This document shows, one piece after another, positions 24,601 through 34,332 of a stretch of 64,000 nucleotides of DNA. The stretch comes from UBA11579 sp039714215 (GTDB lineage: Bacteria; Chloroflexota; Anaerolineae; Anaerolineales; UBA11579). The position numbers and the translations under genes were made by a program. The stretch lies in assembly GCA_039714215.1 (NCBI GenBank), contig JBDLJU010000001.1:8076-72075 (forward strand), in the 5' to 3' direction. The notes beneath the pieces were generated by a model that worked only from the letters and a program-made list of their open reading frames with translations, was not told the origin of the DNA and did not search any database. Numbering within the stretch: position 1 is the stretch's first letter; every line of letters begins with the position of its first letter.

Positions 24601-26664
24601 TTATTCCTCAACAATCCCAATTGCAGATAAAATGGATTGAATTAATGCTAAATCAGGCGCTTGAGTCCATACTACTCTTTGAGCATCGATGAACAAGCAG
24701 TCAACCGAGGTGTGATTTTGATAACAAGTCACACCATCTGCAACTTGCAGAACAGATGCACCATCTTTGCTGTTCAGCATACTGTTGAAAGCGTTTCTGA
24801 ATTCATCAGCGTCAGCCTGGGTATCCCATTCCCATTCGACCAGGATAACATACTCCTGTGTGGACATCCGCAAGTATAATTGGGCAGCATCCCCACCCCA
24901 CCCGGCAGCAGCATTTGCTGCGGTTGCATCGGAAACTTCAGCTCCTGTATCAGCTGGGGCAGCCATCATCAAATATGTTTTCCACTCCCCAAGAGTGCCT
25001 TTGAAGACTTCCTGCCAGGATACGCCGAGTTCATCCGCGAGATCAGAACTTAGCACTTCAACCGGAAGTTCAGCGTTATCATATTTTTCGGGGTGGATAA
25101 GTTGTTCAGTGGAAGCAGGCAGCTCGACGTATAGAGAGTCCAGCGATTCTAAGCCAAACGAATTGTAGTAACCTTCGATTAATATTGTTCCAAATGAGTC
25201 TGGGAAAGCCAGGGTTTCCTCAATGAATGCTGGGGCCCCGTCGACTGCAGGAACAGTGAACCGATTAATTTCAGTTTGATTATATTCTTGCGTTGCGGTT
25301 TCGCCAAAATACTCCACGCCCCATTTATTGGCGAAGTAAGCAGCCTCTCCCTTGATCAAAGCCCGAAGAATTTCACAGCTTTCCTCTACCGGTGAACATA
25401 TCGGATAATAACCTAGATCTGCAAACGAAATACGTTCATTCCGGTAATTTTGAACGACTGCATGAGCGTATGCGTAACGCTGATATTGGCTTGTTGGAAA
25501 ATCTGTGAGGATCACCTTGCCCGAATCAGCAAACAAGATCGTACCATTTGGGTCCGCCCACAAATTTTGGATCAGCGAATCCGTTTCTGCTGGTTCAGCG
25601 GCGAGACCAAACCCAGTGTAGAAAAAACCCACCTGGCGTGTTAAATCTCGATATTCGGCTAGCCTGGCGTATTCTGAGAGAACACTTGCCAAGTCATTTT
25701 CTGAAACTACAAACCCGTTGGTTTGGGGAAGCGTTGTTTCGTCCATAATCCCACCAAGCTGTTCCCTGATGAGATCAAATTCGCTATCTTCTTCATCTGA
25801 AGGTGAGCGGATTTCCTCAAAATCGAACAATAAATCACTGAGCATGGGAACGCTTGGTTCCGGCTCTTGAGTTGGCTCAATCGTTGCAGGAGCGGTAGGG
25901 GTCCAGGTCGCAGCTAGATTAATTTCCGAAGTAGCATCAGCCTCAGGGGTACCATCGATCCCTTCTCCCGGTGTTCCCTCAGCCTGCGGTTGATTACCTG
26001 CAATCAAATAGCGAATTTGGGGCACCCGACCTGCGAGACCAAAACACGAAAAGATGGCGATCAGCATGATCAACAAAAAGACACCCCGTCGCATCCCAAA
26101 TACTTTCTTGGTGTACTTTTCTTTCTTCTTCTCTTGTTTCTCTACCTTGGCTTGTTCCTTCTCAATCAAATCTTCTTCAACCGGTTCAGGATCTGCTGCA
26201 ACAGGCTCTGGGACAATTTTTGTCACCTCTTCAGGTGGAACCTTGTCCTCTTGAGTTGGGGCAGGTTTATCCTCGCCAAGCAGCCTCTTAGAGAGCAAAT
26301 CATCACTCGGATCGGTTGGCAAAGCACCCCCCGGTCGTGTTTTCGGTCTCACCGGGCGCGGCTGTTCTTGTTTTGGCGGTGGAGCCTGAGCGGCTTGATG
26401 TGCTGCACCCCCCGATTCTTGCAATTTCAGCAGCCTAGTTAGGGCTTTGTCATTATTTGGGTTGACTTTCAACGCCTGTTCCAAAGCGTAGATCTGGCGA
26501 TCGAGCACCGGAACAGTAAAACTGAGCATATACCAGGCCTGGTCAACTTCTGGGTGGTCCCGGAGAAGTTCTACCAATATCTTTCTGGCGCTTTTCAGTT
26601 TCCCTTCTTTGATTAAGCCAGCGGCTTGTTTTAATTGTCCAACAGTTTCTTGATCCATACTCAT
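24601..26664 (-). CDS. TPR-like, single-TM protein with a decayed metallopeptidase-like domain
   Basis: A 687-residue protein of no named family. Residues 8-80 form TPR-like helices (ALEQALKVNPNNDKALTRLL). Then come a Pro/Glu/Lys-rich cytoplasmic linker (about 95-187), one TM (about 192-212), a Thr/Pro/Glu linker and a large extracytoplasmic domain. That domain contains YAHAVVQNY followed about 40 residues later by RALIKGEAAYF. The layout recalls zinc peptidases with HEXXH and a later Glu, but the Glu and second His of HEXXH are absent, so catalysis is unlikely. Start may instead be the ATG at 26658, better spaced from AGGTG. It lies downstream of a small acidic protein gene and upstream of tRNA-Leu. 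Function unknown; a membrane scaffold or stress sensor is only a guess. Confidence 0.7.
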   Translation of the reverse strand: MSMDQETVGQLKQAAGLIKEGKLKSARKILVELLRDHPEVDQAWYMLSFTVPVLDRQIYALEQALKVNPNNDKALTRLLKLQESGGAAHQAAQAPPPKQEQPRPVRPKTRPGGALPTDPSDDLLSKRLLGEDKPAPTQEDKVPPEEVTKIVPEPVAADPEPVEEDLIEKEQAKVEKQEKKKEKYTKKVFGMRRGVFLLIMLIAIFSCFGLAGRVPQIRYLIAGNQPQAEGTPGEGIDGTPEADATSEINLAATWTPTAPATIEPTQEPEPSVPMLSDLLFDFEEIRSPSDEEDSEFDLIREQLGGIMDETTLPQTNGFVVSENDLASVLSEYARLAEYRDLTRQVGFFYTGFGLAAEPAETDSLIQNLWADPNGTILFADSGKVILTDFPTSQYQRYAYAHAVVQNYRNERISFADLGYYPICSPVEESCEILRALIKGEAAYFANKWGVEYFGETATQEYNQTEINRFTVPAVDGAPAFIEETLAFPDSFGTILIEGYYNSFGLESLDSLYVELPASTEQLIHPEKYDNAELPVEVLSSDLADELGVSWQEVFKGTLGEWKTYLMMAAPADTGAEVSDATAANAAAGWGGDAAQLYLRMSTQEYVILVEWEWDTQADADEFRNAFNSMLNSKDGASVLQVADGVTCYQNHTSVDCLFIDAQRVVWTQAPDLALIQSILSAIGIVEE

Positions 26665-26731
26665 TTCACCTATTGATATCAGAGATATTAATTAATGCTT
26701 AGTTAATTTTTTTGTCTTCCCTGTTTGGGTC

Positions 26732-26959
26732 TTAATAATCATCGACCTCATCCAAGTCTAATTCTTCAAAACCTTCATCTTCCCATTCTTCTTCAAAGTC
26801 AAAACCATCATCGTCCATGAGTGTGGTATTTACAAAATCTACAGACTCCTCAGAGTAGGTTAAACAACCATCTTCGGGATCCAACTCAATAGAAGTAGCA
26901 ATACAAAATCCCTTGGACAAAAAGACGCATTCTTCATACAGGCATCTTATCCTGGGCAT
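26732..26959 (-). CDS. Small acidic Cys-containing protein
   Basis: A 75-residue protein. The start at 26959 is chosen because GAAGGAG lies just upstream; a longer frame to 27019 overlaps moeA. The N-terminal half has four cysteines (RCLYEEC, GFC, GCLTY), a possible small metal site resembling Cys-rich DUF1540-type proteins, and the C-terminal half is a very acidic tail (DDDGFDFEEEWEDEGF). It follows moeA by 34 nt on the same strand. Family not recognised with certainty. Confidence 0.65.
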   Translation of the reverse strand: MPRIRCLYEECVFLSKGFCIATSIELDPEDGCLTYSEESVDFVNTTLMDDDGFDFEEEWEDEGFEELDLDEVDDY

Positions 26960-26993
26960 GATTATTCTCCTTCGTTGACAAGTTAATATCTGC

Positions 26994-28217
26994 TCAATAT
27001 TTTTTACGGATATCAACAATGGAATCTCTTCTTAATAATTGTACACCAGCTGGTATCTTAATCAAGCAATTTGACTGAACAAGAGCGTACAAATTTCCTG
27101 AACTTTGGTTGCCTGTAAGCGTCACCCTGAGCTGTTTTCCTTTAACTTTCCAGGTTCCAGGGAGATAACTTTCACGTCCATCTGAGAAAAAATCAGTTTC
27201 AATGACAGCTTTTTCGATTCTTTCATTTTCTTCTCGTTTCCCCGCTAAACGCATGATTGCAGGACAAACAAAAATTGTATACGCAACAAAAGACGAAACC
27301 GGGTTTCCAGGAAGACCAACAAATTGCGTGCCCTTGTATTTACCAAAGGCTAATGGCTTACCTGGTCGCATATTAACTTTCCAAAAATCGAGCTTACCAT
27401 GCTTCTCGATTACTTTGCGGACATAATCATGTACCCCCATACTAACCCCTCCTGAGGTGATAATCAAGTCCACTTTTGCTTCGATCAGCTGCTCAAAGGC
27501 GCTGAGTATATCTAATTCGGTATCCGCGACAATCCCCAAATCTACAACCTGGCTCCCACAGCTTTTAACCAGAGCAGAAAGCATATGGGAGTTTGAATTC
27601 CATATCTGCCCTTCCGATAGCGGATTGCCCGGTTCAATTAATTCATCGCCTGAAGAAAAAATCCCCACACGCGGCTGCCTGTAAACAGATACAGTTTCTT
27701 TTCCAAGCATCGCCAGCATCCCTACATCCTGCGGGAGGAGCGCCTCACCTGCATTGAGGATCAAGGAACCTTTGTTGTAATTCTCGCCCTGGATGCGGAT
27801 ATTCTCCCCGGGAGAAACAGGATGTACAACCTGTGCTTCAGAGGGAAGGGCTTCTTTGGAGAAATCAAGATCGGTATCCTCAACTCTGACAACAGCATCT
27901 GCACCGGGAGGAACCATTGCACCAGTCATGATTAAAACCCCCTCACCAGAGCCCACTCGATTCCCTGGGTGATCGCCGGCGGCTATTTTGCCAACAATTT
28001 TCAAGGGAACCGGTTTGCCCTTACCAGCCGTGGATATGTCAGCAGAACGCACCGCAATCCCATCCATAGCTGAATGTGAAAAACCAGGTGAATCTTGCTC
28101 CGCATAGATGTCCGCTGACAATACTCTTCCCAGGGCATCAGAGAATTTAATCATTTCACTCTGAACTGGAGAAAAATAACTTAACAATCTTTCTCGCGCT
28201 TCGTTTACCTGTAACAT
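26994..28217 (-). CDS. moeA: Molybdopterin molybdenumtransferase MoeA
   Basis: Inserts molybdate into adenylated molybdopterin, the last step of molybdenum cofactor synthesis. The 407-residue length and motifs fit the family: SAMDGIAV near the N-terminus, GTMV-like MTGAMVPPGADAVV, FSSGDELIEPG, IITSGGVSMGVHDYV, NMRPGKPLAFG and GLPGNPVSSF. The C-terminal MoeA-IV domain (GNQSSGNLYALVQSNCLIKIP) is complete. The upstream rel gene ends 15 nt before it. No other moa/mob gene or molybdoenzyme lies in the window. Confidence 0.95.
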   Translation of the reverse strand: MLQVNEARERLLSYFSPVQSEMIKFSDALGRVLSADIYAEQDSPGFSHSAMDGIAVRSADISTAGKGKPVPLKIVGKIAAGDHPGNRVGSGEGVLIMTGAMVPPGADAVVRVEDTDLDFSKEALPSEAQVVHPVSPGENIRIQGENYNKGSLILNAGEALLPQDVGMLAMLGKETVSVYRQPRVGIFSSGDELIEPGNPLSEGQIWNSNSHMLSALVKSCGSQVVDLGIVADTELDILSAFEQLIEAKVDLIITSGGVSMGVHDYVRKVIEKHGKLDFWKVNMRPGKPLAFGKYKGTQFVGLPGNPVSSFVAYTIFVCPAIMRLAGKREENERIEKAVIETDFFSDGRESYLPGTWKVKGKQLRVTLTGNQSSGNLYALVQSNCLIKIPAGVQLLRRDSIVDIRKKY

Positions 28218-28232
28218 ACCATCTCCATCTGG

Positions 28233-30494
28233 TTATCCCGGCTTGATCCTGCGAGCTTCCATCACGTTGGGTAAGTTTTCAAGGATGGTCAGCACCCGAC
28301 TAAGTTGTGAAATATTACCTACCTCAAGGGTGAGGTCAAAGGTGGCTAAGCTCTGGTCTACATCAACTTTTACCTGCCGCATATTGATCGCTTCCTCAGC
28401 AATCACGGTAGACACATCGCGGAGCAAACCATCTCGATCATAGGCCGAAATCCTAACATCTACTGGATAAGTGGCTTTCGGCTCACCCCAGGATACTCTG
28501 GCAAGCCGCTCACGATCCTTGGTACGGAGCACATTGGGGCAATCCGTGCGGTGAACTGTCGCCCCGCGCCCACGAGTAATATATCCGATGATCTCATCTC
28601 CGGGAGCAGGCTTACAGCAGCGTGCAATCGTGGTGAGTAAGCCCTTCAATCCCAAAACGGTGACCGCGTCCCCTCCCAGTGTGACCGTGTCACCGAGCTC
28701 ATCCTTATTGATGAATGCGAGATATTCTTCATCATCGTCTTCATCGATGGTCAGGTGGTTGATCAAGCGGTTGATTGATAAATCGCCCACGCCAATCGCA
28801 GTATACATATCTTCCGCACTGCGATATCGAAAATCCTTGGTCAATTTATCCGTTTCAATATCGGTGATATTCAATCGGCGAAGTTCTCGCTCCAAAAGAC
28901 CTTTCCCGGAAGAAATATTTTGATCGCGATCCTGACGCCGGAACCACTGTCTGACCTTGGAACGCGCCCGGCTGGTATTAATTAATTTCAAATTGGTGTT
29001 CAACCAATCCCTGCTGGGACCGCCGCGCTTGGCGGTAAGGATTTCAACCTGATCCCCAGTTTGAAGCACATACTCAAGCGAGACCAACTTACCGTTGATC
29101 TTCGCTCCCCGGCAGCGATGTCCAACTTCAGTATGCACGTGGTAGGCAAAATCAATCGGTGTAGACCCCAGGGGCAGGTCAAATATATCTCCGGCTGGGG
29201 TAAAGACGTACACTCGATCACTGAAGACATCTGTTTTCATACTGTCGACAAACTCTCCAGCATCATCAACTTCCTGCATCCACTCCATCAGCTGGCGCAG
29301 CCAGACAATTCGTCGTTCGTAGGTTTCGTCGCGCTGGGAGCCTTCCTTATAACGCCAGTGAGCCGCAATCCCATACTCAGCGTTTTCGTCCATTTCTGTG
29401 GTGCGGATCTGCACTTCAAGCGTGCGCCCGTCGTCATAGATCACCGCAGTGTGCAGCGATTGGTAAAAGTTGTCTTTTGGGGCGGCGATGTAATCATCAA
29501 AATCACCAGGAAGAGGTCGCCATTTGGTATGGATAATCCCTAAGACGCTGTAGCAGGTTGGAATATCTTCCACCGTTATTCTTACCGCGCGCACATCCCG
29601 GACAGAATCAAAAGCTAAGCCCTTGCTTTTCATTTTAAGATAGATCGAGTAAATATGCTTTGAGCGCCCTGAAACCTCAGCTTCAATACCACTCTGAGAG
29701 AGGATCCCTTGCAAATCAACAACGATGGCATCAACCTGCTCATCCCGCTCGGAACGCCGTTCTGCCAGATTCTCTGCAATTTCTCGGTAAGTTTCAGGGT
29801 CGGTATACCTGAAGGCAAGGTCTTCCAGTTCCCATTTAATTTGCCAGATCCCCAACCGGCTTGCCAGGGGCGCAAAAATATCCAGAGTTTGTTGGGCAAT
29901 ACGCTTGCGTTTGCGTTCTGGTACATATCCCAGGGTTCGCATATTGTGCAGGCGGTCTGCTAACTTGATCAACACCACCCGGATGTCTTCCCCCATCGCT
30001 AAGAATGTTTTCCTTAAGGTCTCAGAGGCCAGATCGGTACGTCGGCTTCGTTCCCGTTCTAGCTCTTCTTCATCTGGATCCGTTAATCCGCGCCGGGCTG
30101 CAATTTCTTTCTTTTCAATTTCTCGTTTGGTTTCTTGTTGAACGATTTCAATATTTTGATCACTGCGGGAAACTCTGGGGAGGTGGGTAAGTTTCGTTAC
30201 CCCGTCAACCAGGCTGGCTACTTCTGCCCCAAAATCTTTTTCAATATCCTCAAGTTCTACTTTTGTGTCTTCAACGGTATCATGGAGCAGTCCCGCAGCG
30301 ACCACCAGGGGAGGAACTCGCAAATCGGCCAAGATGAATGCAACCGCCACACAATGGTAAACATAAGCCTCTCCTGAAGATCGCTTTTGACCTTTGTGAG
30401 CCTTATCAGCAAATCGGTAGGCGCGTAATATGAAGTCATGGTCTTTCGGAGTGTAATAATCTGGCAGTGCCTCAATCAAACCTTCAATATTCAT
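28233..30494 (-). CDS. rel: Bifunctional (p)ppGpp synthetase/hydrolase Rel
   Basis: Stringent-response enzyme of 753 residues. In order: HD hydrolase domain (about 45-200, YHCVAVAFILADLR and AAGLLHDTVEDT with the metal-binding His-Asp), synthetase domain (about 240-370, IYSIYLKMKSKG, NFYQSLHTAVIYDDG, EVQIRT, YGIAAHWRYKEG), TGS (about 410-470, VYVFTPAGDIFDLPLGST), a helical/zinc-finger-like region (TTIARCCKPAPGDEIIGYIT) and a C-terminal ACT domain. Both catalytic halves look intact, so it should make and degrade (p)ppGpp. It has its own promoter and an AAGGA SD, and reads toward moeA. Confidence 0.96.
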   Translation of the reverse strand: MNIEGLIEALPDYYTPKDHDFILRAYRFADKAHKGQKRSSGEAYVYHCVAVAFILADLRVPPLVVAAGLLHDTVEDTKVELEDIEKDFGAEVASLVDGVTKLTHLPRVSRSDQNIEIVQQETKREIEKKEIAARRGLTDPDEEELERERSRRTDLASETLRKTFLAMGEDIRVVLIKLADRLHNMRTLGYVPERKRKRIAQQTLDIFAPLASRLGIWQIKWELEDLAFRYTDPETYREIAENLAERRSERDEQVDAIVVDLQGILSQSGIEAEVSGRSKHIYSIYLKMKSKGLAFDSVRDVRAVRITVEDIPTCYSVLGIIHTKWRPLPGDFDDYIAAPKDNFYQSLHTAVIYDDGRTLEVQIRTTEMDENAEYGIAAHWRYKEGSQRDETYERRIVWLRQLMEWMQEVDDAGEFVDSMKTDVFSDRVYVFTPAGDIFDLPLGSTPIDFAYHVHTEVGHRCRGAKINGKLVSLEYVLQTGDQVEILTAKRGGPSRDWLNTNLKLINTSRARSKVRQWFRRQDRDQNISSGKGLLERELRRLNITDIETDKLTKDFRYRSAEDMYTAIGVGDLSINRLINHLTIDEDDDEEYLAFINKDELGDTVTLGGDAVTVLGLKGLLTTIARCCKPAPGDEIIGYITRGRGATVHRTDCPNVLRTKDRERLARVSWGEPKATYPVDVRISAYDRDGLLRDVSTVIAEEAINMRQVKVDVDQSLATFDLTLEVGNISQLSRVLTILENLPNVMEARRIKPG

Positions 30495-30511
30495 AATATC
30501 CTTCTAGCTAA

Positions 30512-30540
30512 AGTATAATCAGCCCTTTGATTTGAGACAA
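30512..30540 (-). promoter_or_regulatory. Promoter of rel
   Basis: Minus strand TTGTCT (30535-30540), 17-nt spacer, TATACT (30512-30517). The predicted start gives a leader of roughly 12 nt containing the SD of rel. Confidence 0.6.
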
Positions 30541-30574
30541 GGAAATGACTAATTTATTCTAAGCTCAATAATCC

Positions 30575-30603
30575 TTGACTGACACTCAGCCGTATGGTAA
30601 ACT
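30575..30603 (+). promoter_or_regulatory. Promoter of tRNA-Asp
   Basis: TTGACT (30575-30580), 17-nt spacer, TAAACT (30598-30603); the tRNA begins 13 nt after the -10 box. It is divergent from the rel promoter. Confidence 0.65.
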
Positions 30604-30615
30604 CTCTCCGTTGTT

Positions 30616-30691
30616 GGTCCCGTGGTGTAGCTTGGTTCAACATGCCGCCCTGTCAAGGCGGAGATCGCGGGTTCAAATCCCGTCGGGACCG
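30616..30691 (+). tRNA. tRNA-Asp (GTC anticodon)
   Basis: Acceptor GGTCCCG/CGGGACC, anticodon arm GCCGC-CCTGTCAA-GGCGG region with anticodon GTC, T arm GCGGG-TTCAAAT-CCCGT, discriminator G as expected for Asp. CCA is not encoded. It is bracketed by its own promoter and an intrinsic terminator. Confidence 0.95.
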
Positions 30692-30699
30692 CCTCTTTG

Positions 30700-30737
30700 A
30701 AACCTGGACTGTGAAAATCTGTCCAGGTTTTTGTTTT
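30700..30737 (+). terminator. Intrinsic terminator after tRNA-Asp
   Basis: Ten-base-pair stem AAACCTGGAC (30700-30709) / GTCCAGGTTT (30721-30730), 11-nt loop, followed by TTGTTTT. It also lies at the 3' side of the convergent glgC gene and may serve both. Confidence 0.88.
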
Positions 30738-30765
30738 AACTCCCCCCTGGATTATCGGATTTTTT

Positions 30766-32028
<1,263 letters not shown>

Positions 32029-32064
32029 AATTTCTCCTCAGCGAATTGATCAACTGCTCATTCT

Positions 32065-32084
32065 ATTATATTGTAAGATTACAA
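32065..32084 (-). promoter_or_regulatory. glgC -10 box with adjoining palindrome
   Basis: Minus strand TATAAT (32065-32070) is directly preceded by the palindrome TTGTAA-TC-TTACAA (32071-32084). No good -35 is seen at the normal spacing, and the palindrome occupies the spacer, as expected for a repressor or MerR-like activator site. Confidence 0.45.
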
Positions 32085-32139
32085 ACTCCTCCGGAAGATA
32101 CCAAGCTTAATAATTATAAACCTTCCTCATTTTCTGTTA

Positions 32140-32158
32140 GGTAATTGGTATAATTACC
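32140..32158 (+). promoter_or_regulatory. -10 box of inositol-phosphate synthase gene within an inverted repeat
   Basis: GGTAATT (32140-32146) and AATTACC (32152-32158) form a 7-bp inverted repeat that includes the TATAAT at 32149-32154. Overlap with the -10 suggests an operator. The sequence differs from the palindrome at the divergent glgC promoter. Confidence 0.45.
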
Positions 32159-32191
32159 AGATAATCAAATAGGATGAGAGGTATTATCTAA

Positions 32192-33274
32192 ATGGCAAAG
32201 AAAAATAATAAAGTAAGAGTAGCGATTATCGGGGTCGGGAACTGCGCATCTTCGTTGGTCCAGGGCGTGGAGTACTACAAAAATGCAGCCAGCGACCAAG
32301 AGATCCCCGGATTAATGCATGCAACAGTAGGAAACTACCACATTTCAGATATTGAATTCACGGCCGCATTTGATGTGGTTGACTCAAAAGTTGGCAAAGA
32401 TCTCAGTGAGGCGATTTGGGCTGAACCCAACAACACGATCAAATTTGCCGATGTCCCCAAACTGGGTGTGCCAGTGCATCGCGGGATGACTCATGATGGG
32501 ATTGGAAAATACCTCTCCAAGGTTGTGACCAAAGCACCTGGTCCCACAGCCGACATGATCAAAATCCTCAAAGATACCAAAACGGATGTGGTGATCAACT
32601 ACTTACCGGTTGGATCCGAGATGGCAACGAAATGGTATGTCGAACAAGCTCTCGAAGCCGGCTGTGGTTTCGTTAACTGCATCCCGGTTTTTATTGCGAC
32701 CTCAGAATATTGGTCGAAACGTTTCGAAGACCGCGGTCTGCCAATCATTGGCGACGATATCAAAAGCCAGGTTGGCGCAACAATCACCCATCGCGTACTG
32801 ACCAACCTTTTTCACGATCGCGGGATCCACTTAGACCATACCTACCAGCTTAATTTTGGCGGAAATATGGATTTCTACAACATGCTCGAACGCGAGCGCC
32901 TGGAATCTAAGAAAATTTCAAAGACCAATGCAGTCACCAGCCAGCTGCCGTATGATCTCGGCGAAGGTAATGTGCATGTCGGACCAAGTGACTATGTGCC
33001 CTGGTTAACTGACCGAAAATGGTGCCATATCCGCATGGAAGGCCAAGCCTTCGGAGATGTGCCATTGAACCTCGAATTAAAACTCGAAGTCTGGGACTCG
33101 CCGAATTCAGCGGGGGTGGTGATCGATGCGGTGCGCTGCATTAAAATCGCTCTGGATCGTGGGATGAGCGGCCCCCTGACAGCGCCCTCCTCCTACTTCA
33201 TGAAATCTCCTCCCATTCAATACACAGATGATGTTGCCCGTCAGAAAACAGAAGATTTTATCCAAGGAGATTAG
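32192..33274 (+). CDS. ino1: myo-Inositol-1-phosphate synthase (actinobacterial/archaeal type)
   Basis: Cyclises glucose-6-phosphate to inositol-1-phosphate with NAD. At 360 residues it matches the short prokaryotic type rather than the roughly 530-residue eukaryotic enzyme. The N-terminal Rossmann motif is VAIIGVGNCASSLVQGVEYY. Later segments VINYLPVGSE, FVNCIPVFIA, GDDIKSQVGATITHRVL and NFGGNMDFYNM are the conserved substrate/NAD core, with the catalytic lysine region in DDIKSQVG. The leader carries GAGAGG upstream of the ATG. A strong hairpin terminator follows. The product could feed inositol lipids or a compatible solute; no downstream enzyme is present to decide. Confidence 0.95.
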   Translation: MAKKNNKVRVAIIGVGNCASSLVQGVEYYKNAASDQEIPGLMHATVGNYHISDIEFTAAFDVVDSKVGKDLSEAIWAEPNNTIKFADVPKLGVPVHRGMTHDGIGKYLSKVVTKAPGPTADMIKILKDTKTDVVINYLPVGSEMATKWYVEQALEAGCGFVNCIPVFIATSEYWSKRFEDRGLPIIGDDIKSQVGATITHRVLTNLFHDRGIHLDHTYQLNFGGNMDFYNMLERERLESKKISKTNAVTSQLPYDLGEGNVHVGPSDYVPWLTDRKWCHIRMEGQAFGDVPLNLELKLEVWDSPNSAGVVIDAVRCIKIALDRGMSGPLTAPSSYFMKSPPIQYTDDVARQKTEDFIQGD

Positions 33275-33294
33275 ACCTATATATTTTTTATCTT

Positions 33295-33328
33295 AGGAAG
33301 CAGGAAACTTCCTGCTTCCTATTTCTTG
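33295..33328 (+). terminator. Intrinsic terminator after ino1
   Basis: Near-perfect inverted repeat AGGAAGCAGGAA (33295-33306) / TTCCTGCTTCCT (33309-33320), effectively an 11-bp stem with a 4-nt loop, then ATTTCTTG. It begins 21 nt after the stop codon. Confidence 0.8.
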
Positions 33329-33381
33329 TGATATCGAGATCCATGTCCATCGCAAGGCTACAACAGGAAAGATAAAAAACC

Positions 33382-34332
33382 ATGGCTTTAACAAGATACG
33401 CTTTCAAAAAAATTAGACTATCAGCGTCACTCCCGGAAATTTTCCCGATGGGGATTGGTACATGGGCTTGGGGTGATAAATTTTACTGGTCACTCTGCGC
33501 CAACAAGATTGATTTTGCTAACCTCGAAGAGGCCTATAAATTCTGCCTTGAATCAGAGGTGATTTTCTTCGATACCGCAGAAGTCTATGCGCAAGGGCGT
33601 TCGGAAAAAACACTCTGCCGGTTTAGAGAACAAACTGATAAACAGATCTCAATTGCAACAAAATTCTTCCCATACCCCTGGCGGACTGGTGCATCCTTCC
33701 GGAAAGCACTGAAGAACAGTCTGAATCGTCTTGGGTCAGAATCCGTTGACCTCTACCAGATCCACTGGCCCTCTTCCACAATCCCGATCAGTTCGTTGAT
33801 GAATTTGATGGCAGACGCAGTCGAGGACGGCTTGATCAAAGCTGTGGGGGTCTCGAATTTTAATCTCGAACAAACCAAACAGGCAATGGAAACATTGGCC
33901 CAGCGAGGTATCCCATTAACCTCAAATCAAATTATCTACAACCTGATAGCACGCGAGCATGAAATCTCTGGTTTGATCGAATTTTGTAATCAAAATAATG
34001 TCACTGTGATTGCTTACAGTCCGCTCGCTCAGGGCATCCTGACGGGAAAATTTACCCCCGAGAACCCGCCTCCTGGTGTCAGGGGCATCCTCAATCGCAA
34101 ACAGGATTTAATCCGCTACCAGGGCCTGCTGGAAGCGATGAAACCCATCGCAAAGCAGCACCAGGCAACACTCGCTCAGGTCGCGATCAATTGGACGATT
34201 TGTAAGGGCACCCTCCCAATCCCTGGCGTAAAATCCCTCACACAGGCGAAAGACAACCTCGGCGCACTGGCTTTCCAGTTGAGCGAGGATGAAATCAATC
34301 TGCTCGATCAGATCAGTTTGGACATTCAATGA
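33382..34332 (+). CDS. Aldo/keto reductase
   Basis: NADPH-dependent oxidoreductase of 316 residues with the (beta/alpha)8 fold. The tetrad is visible: Asp and Tyr in FFDTAEVYAQG, Lys in SIATKFFP, His in LYQIHWPSS. The C-terminal cofactor segment IPGVKSLTQAKDNLGAL is present. GAAAG lies upstream of the ATG. The stop overlaps the next gene by 4 nt (ATGA), so it forms a two-gene unit with the histidine phosphatase. The physiological substrate cannot be told from sequence. Confidence 0.93.
   Translation: MALTRYAFKKIRLSASLPEIFPMGIGTWAWGDKFYWSLCANKIDFANLEEAYKFCLESEVIFFDTAEVYAQGRSEKTLCRFREQTDKQISIATKFFPYPWRTGASFRKALKNSLNRLGSESVDLYQIHWPSSTIPISSLMNLMADAVEDGLIKAVGVSNFNLEQTKQAMETLAQRGIPLTSNQIIYNLIAREHEISGLIEFCNQNNVTVIAYSPLAQGILTGKFTPENPPPGVRGILNRKQDLIRYQGLLEAMKPIAKQHQATLAQVAINWTICKGTLPIPGVKSLTQAKDNLGALAFQLSEDEINLLDQISLDIQ

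Noticed and set aside
28600..29550. Plus-strand frames inside rel and similar opposite-strand frames in other genes
   Set aside because: They are shadows of well-supported genes, without SDs, promoters or recognisable protein features.
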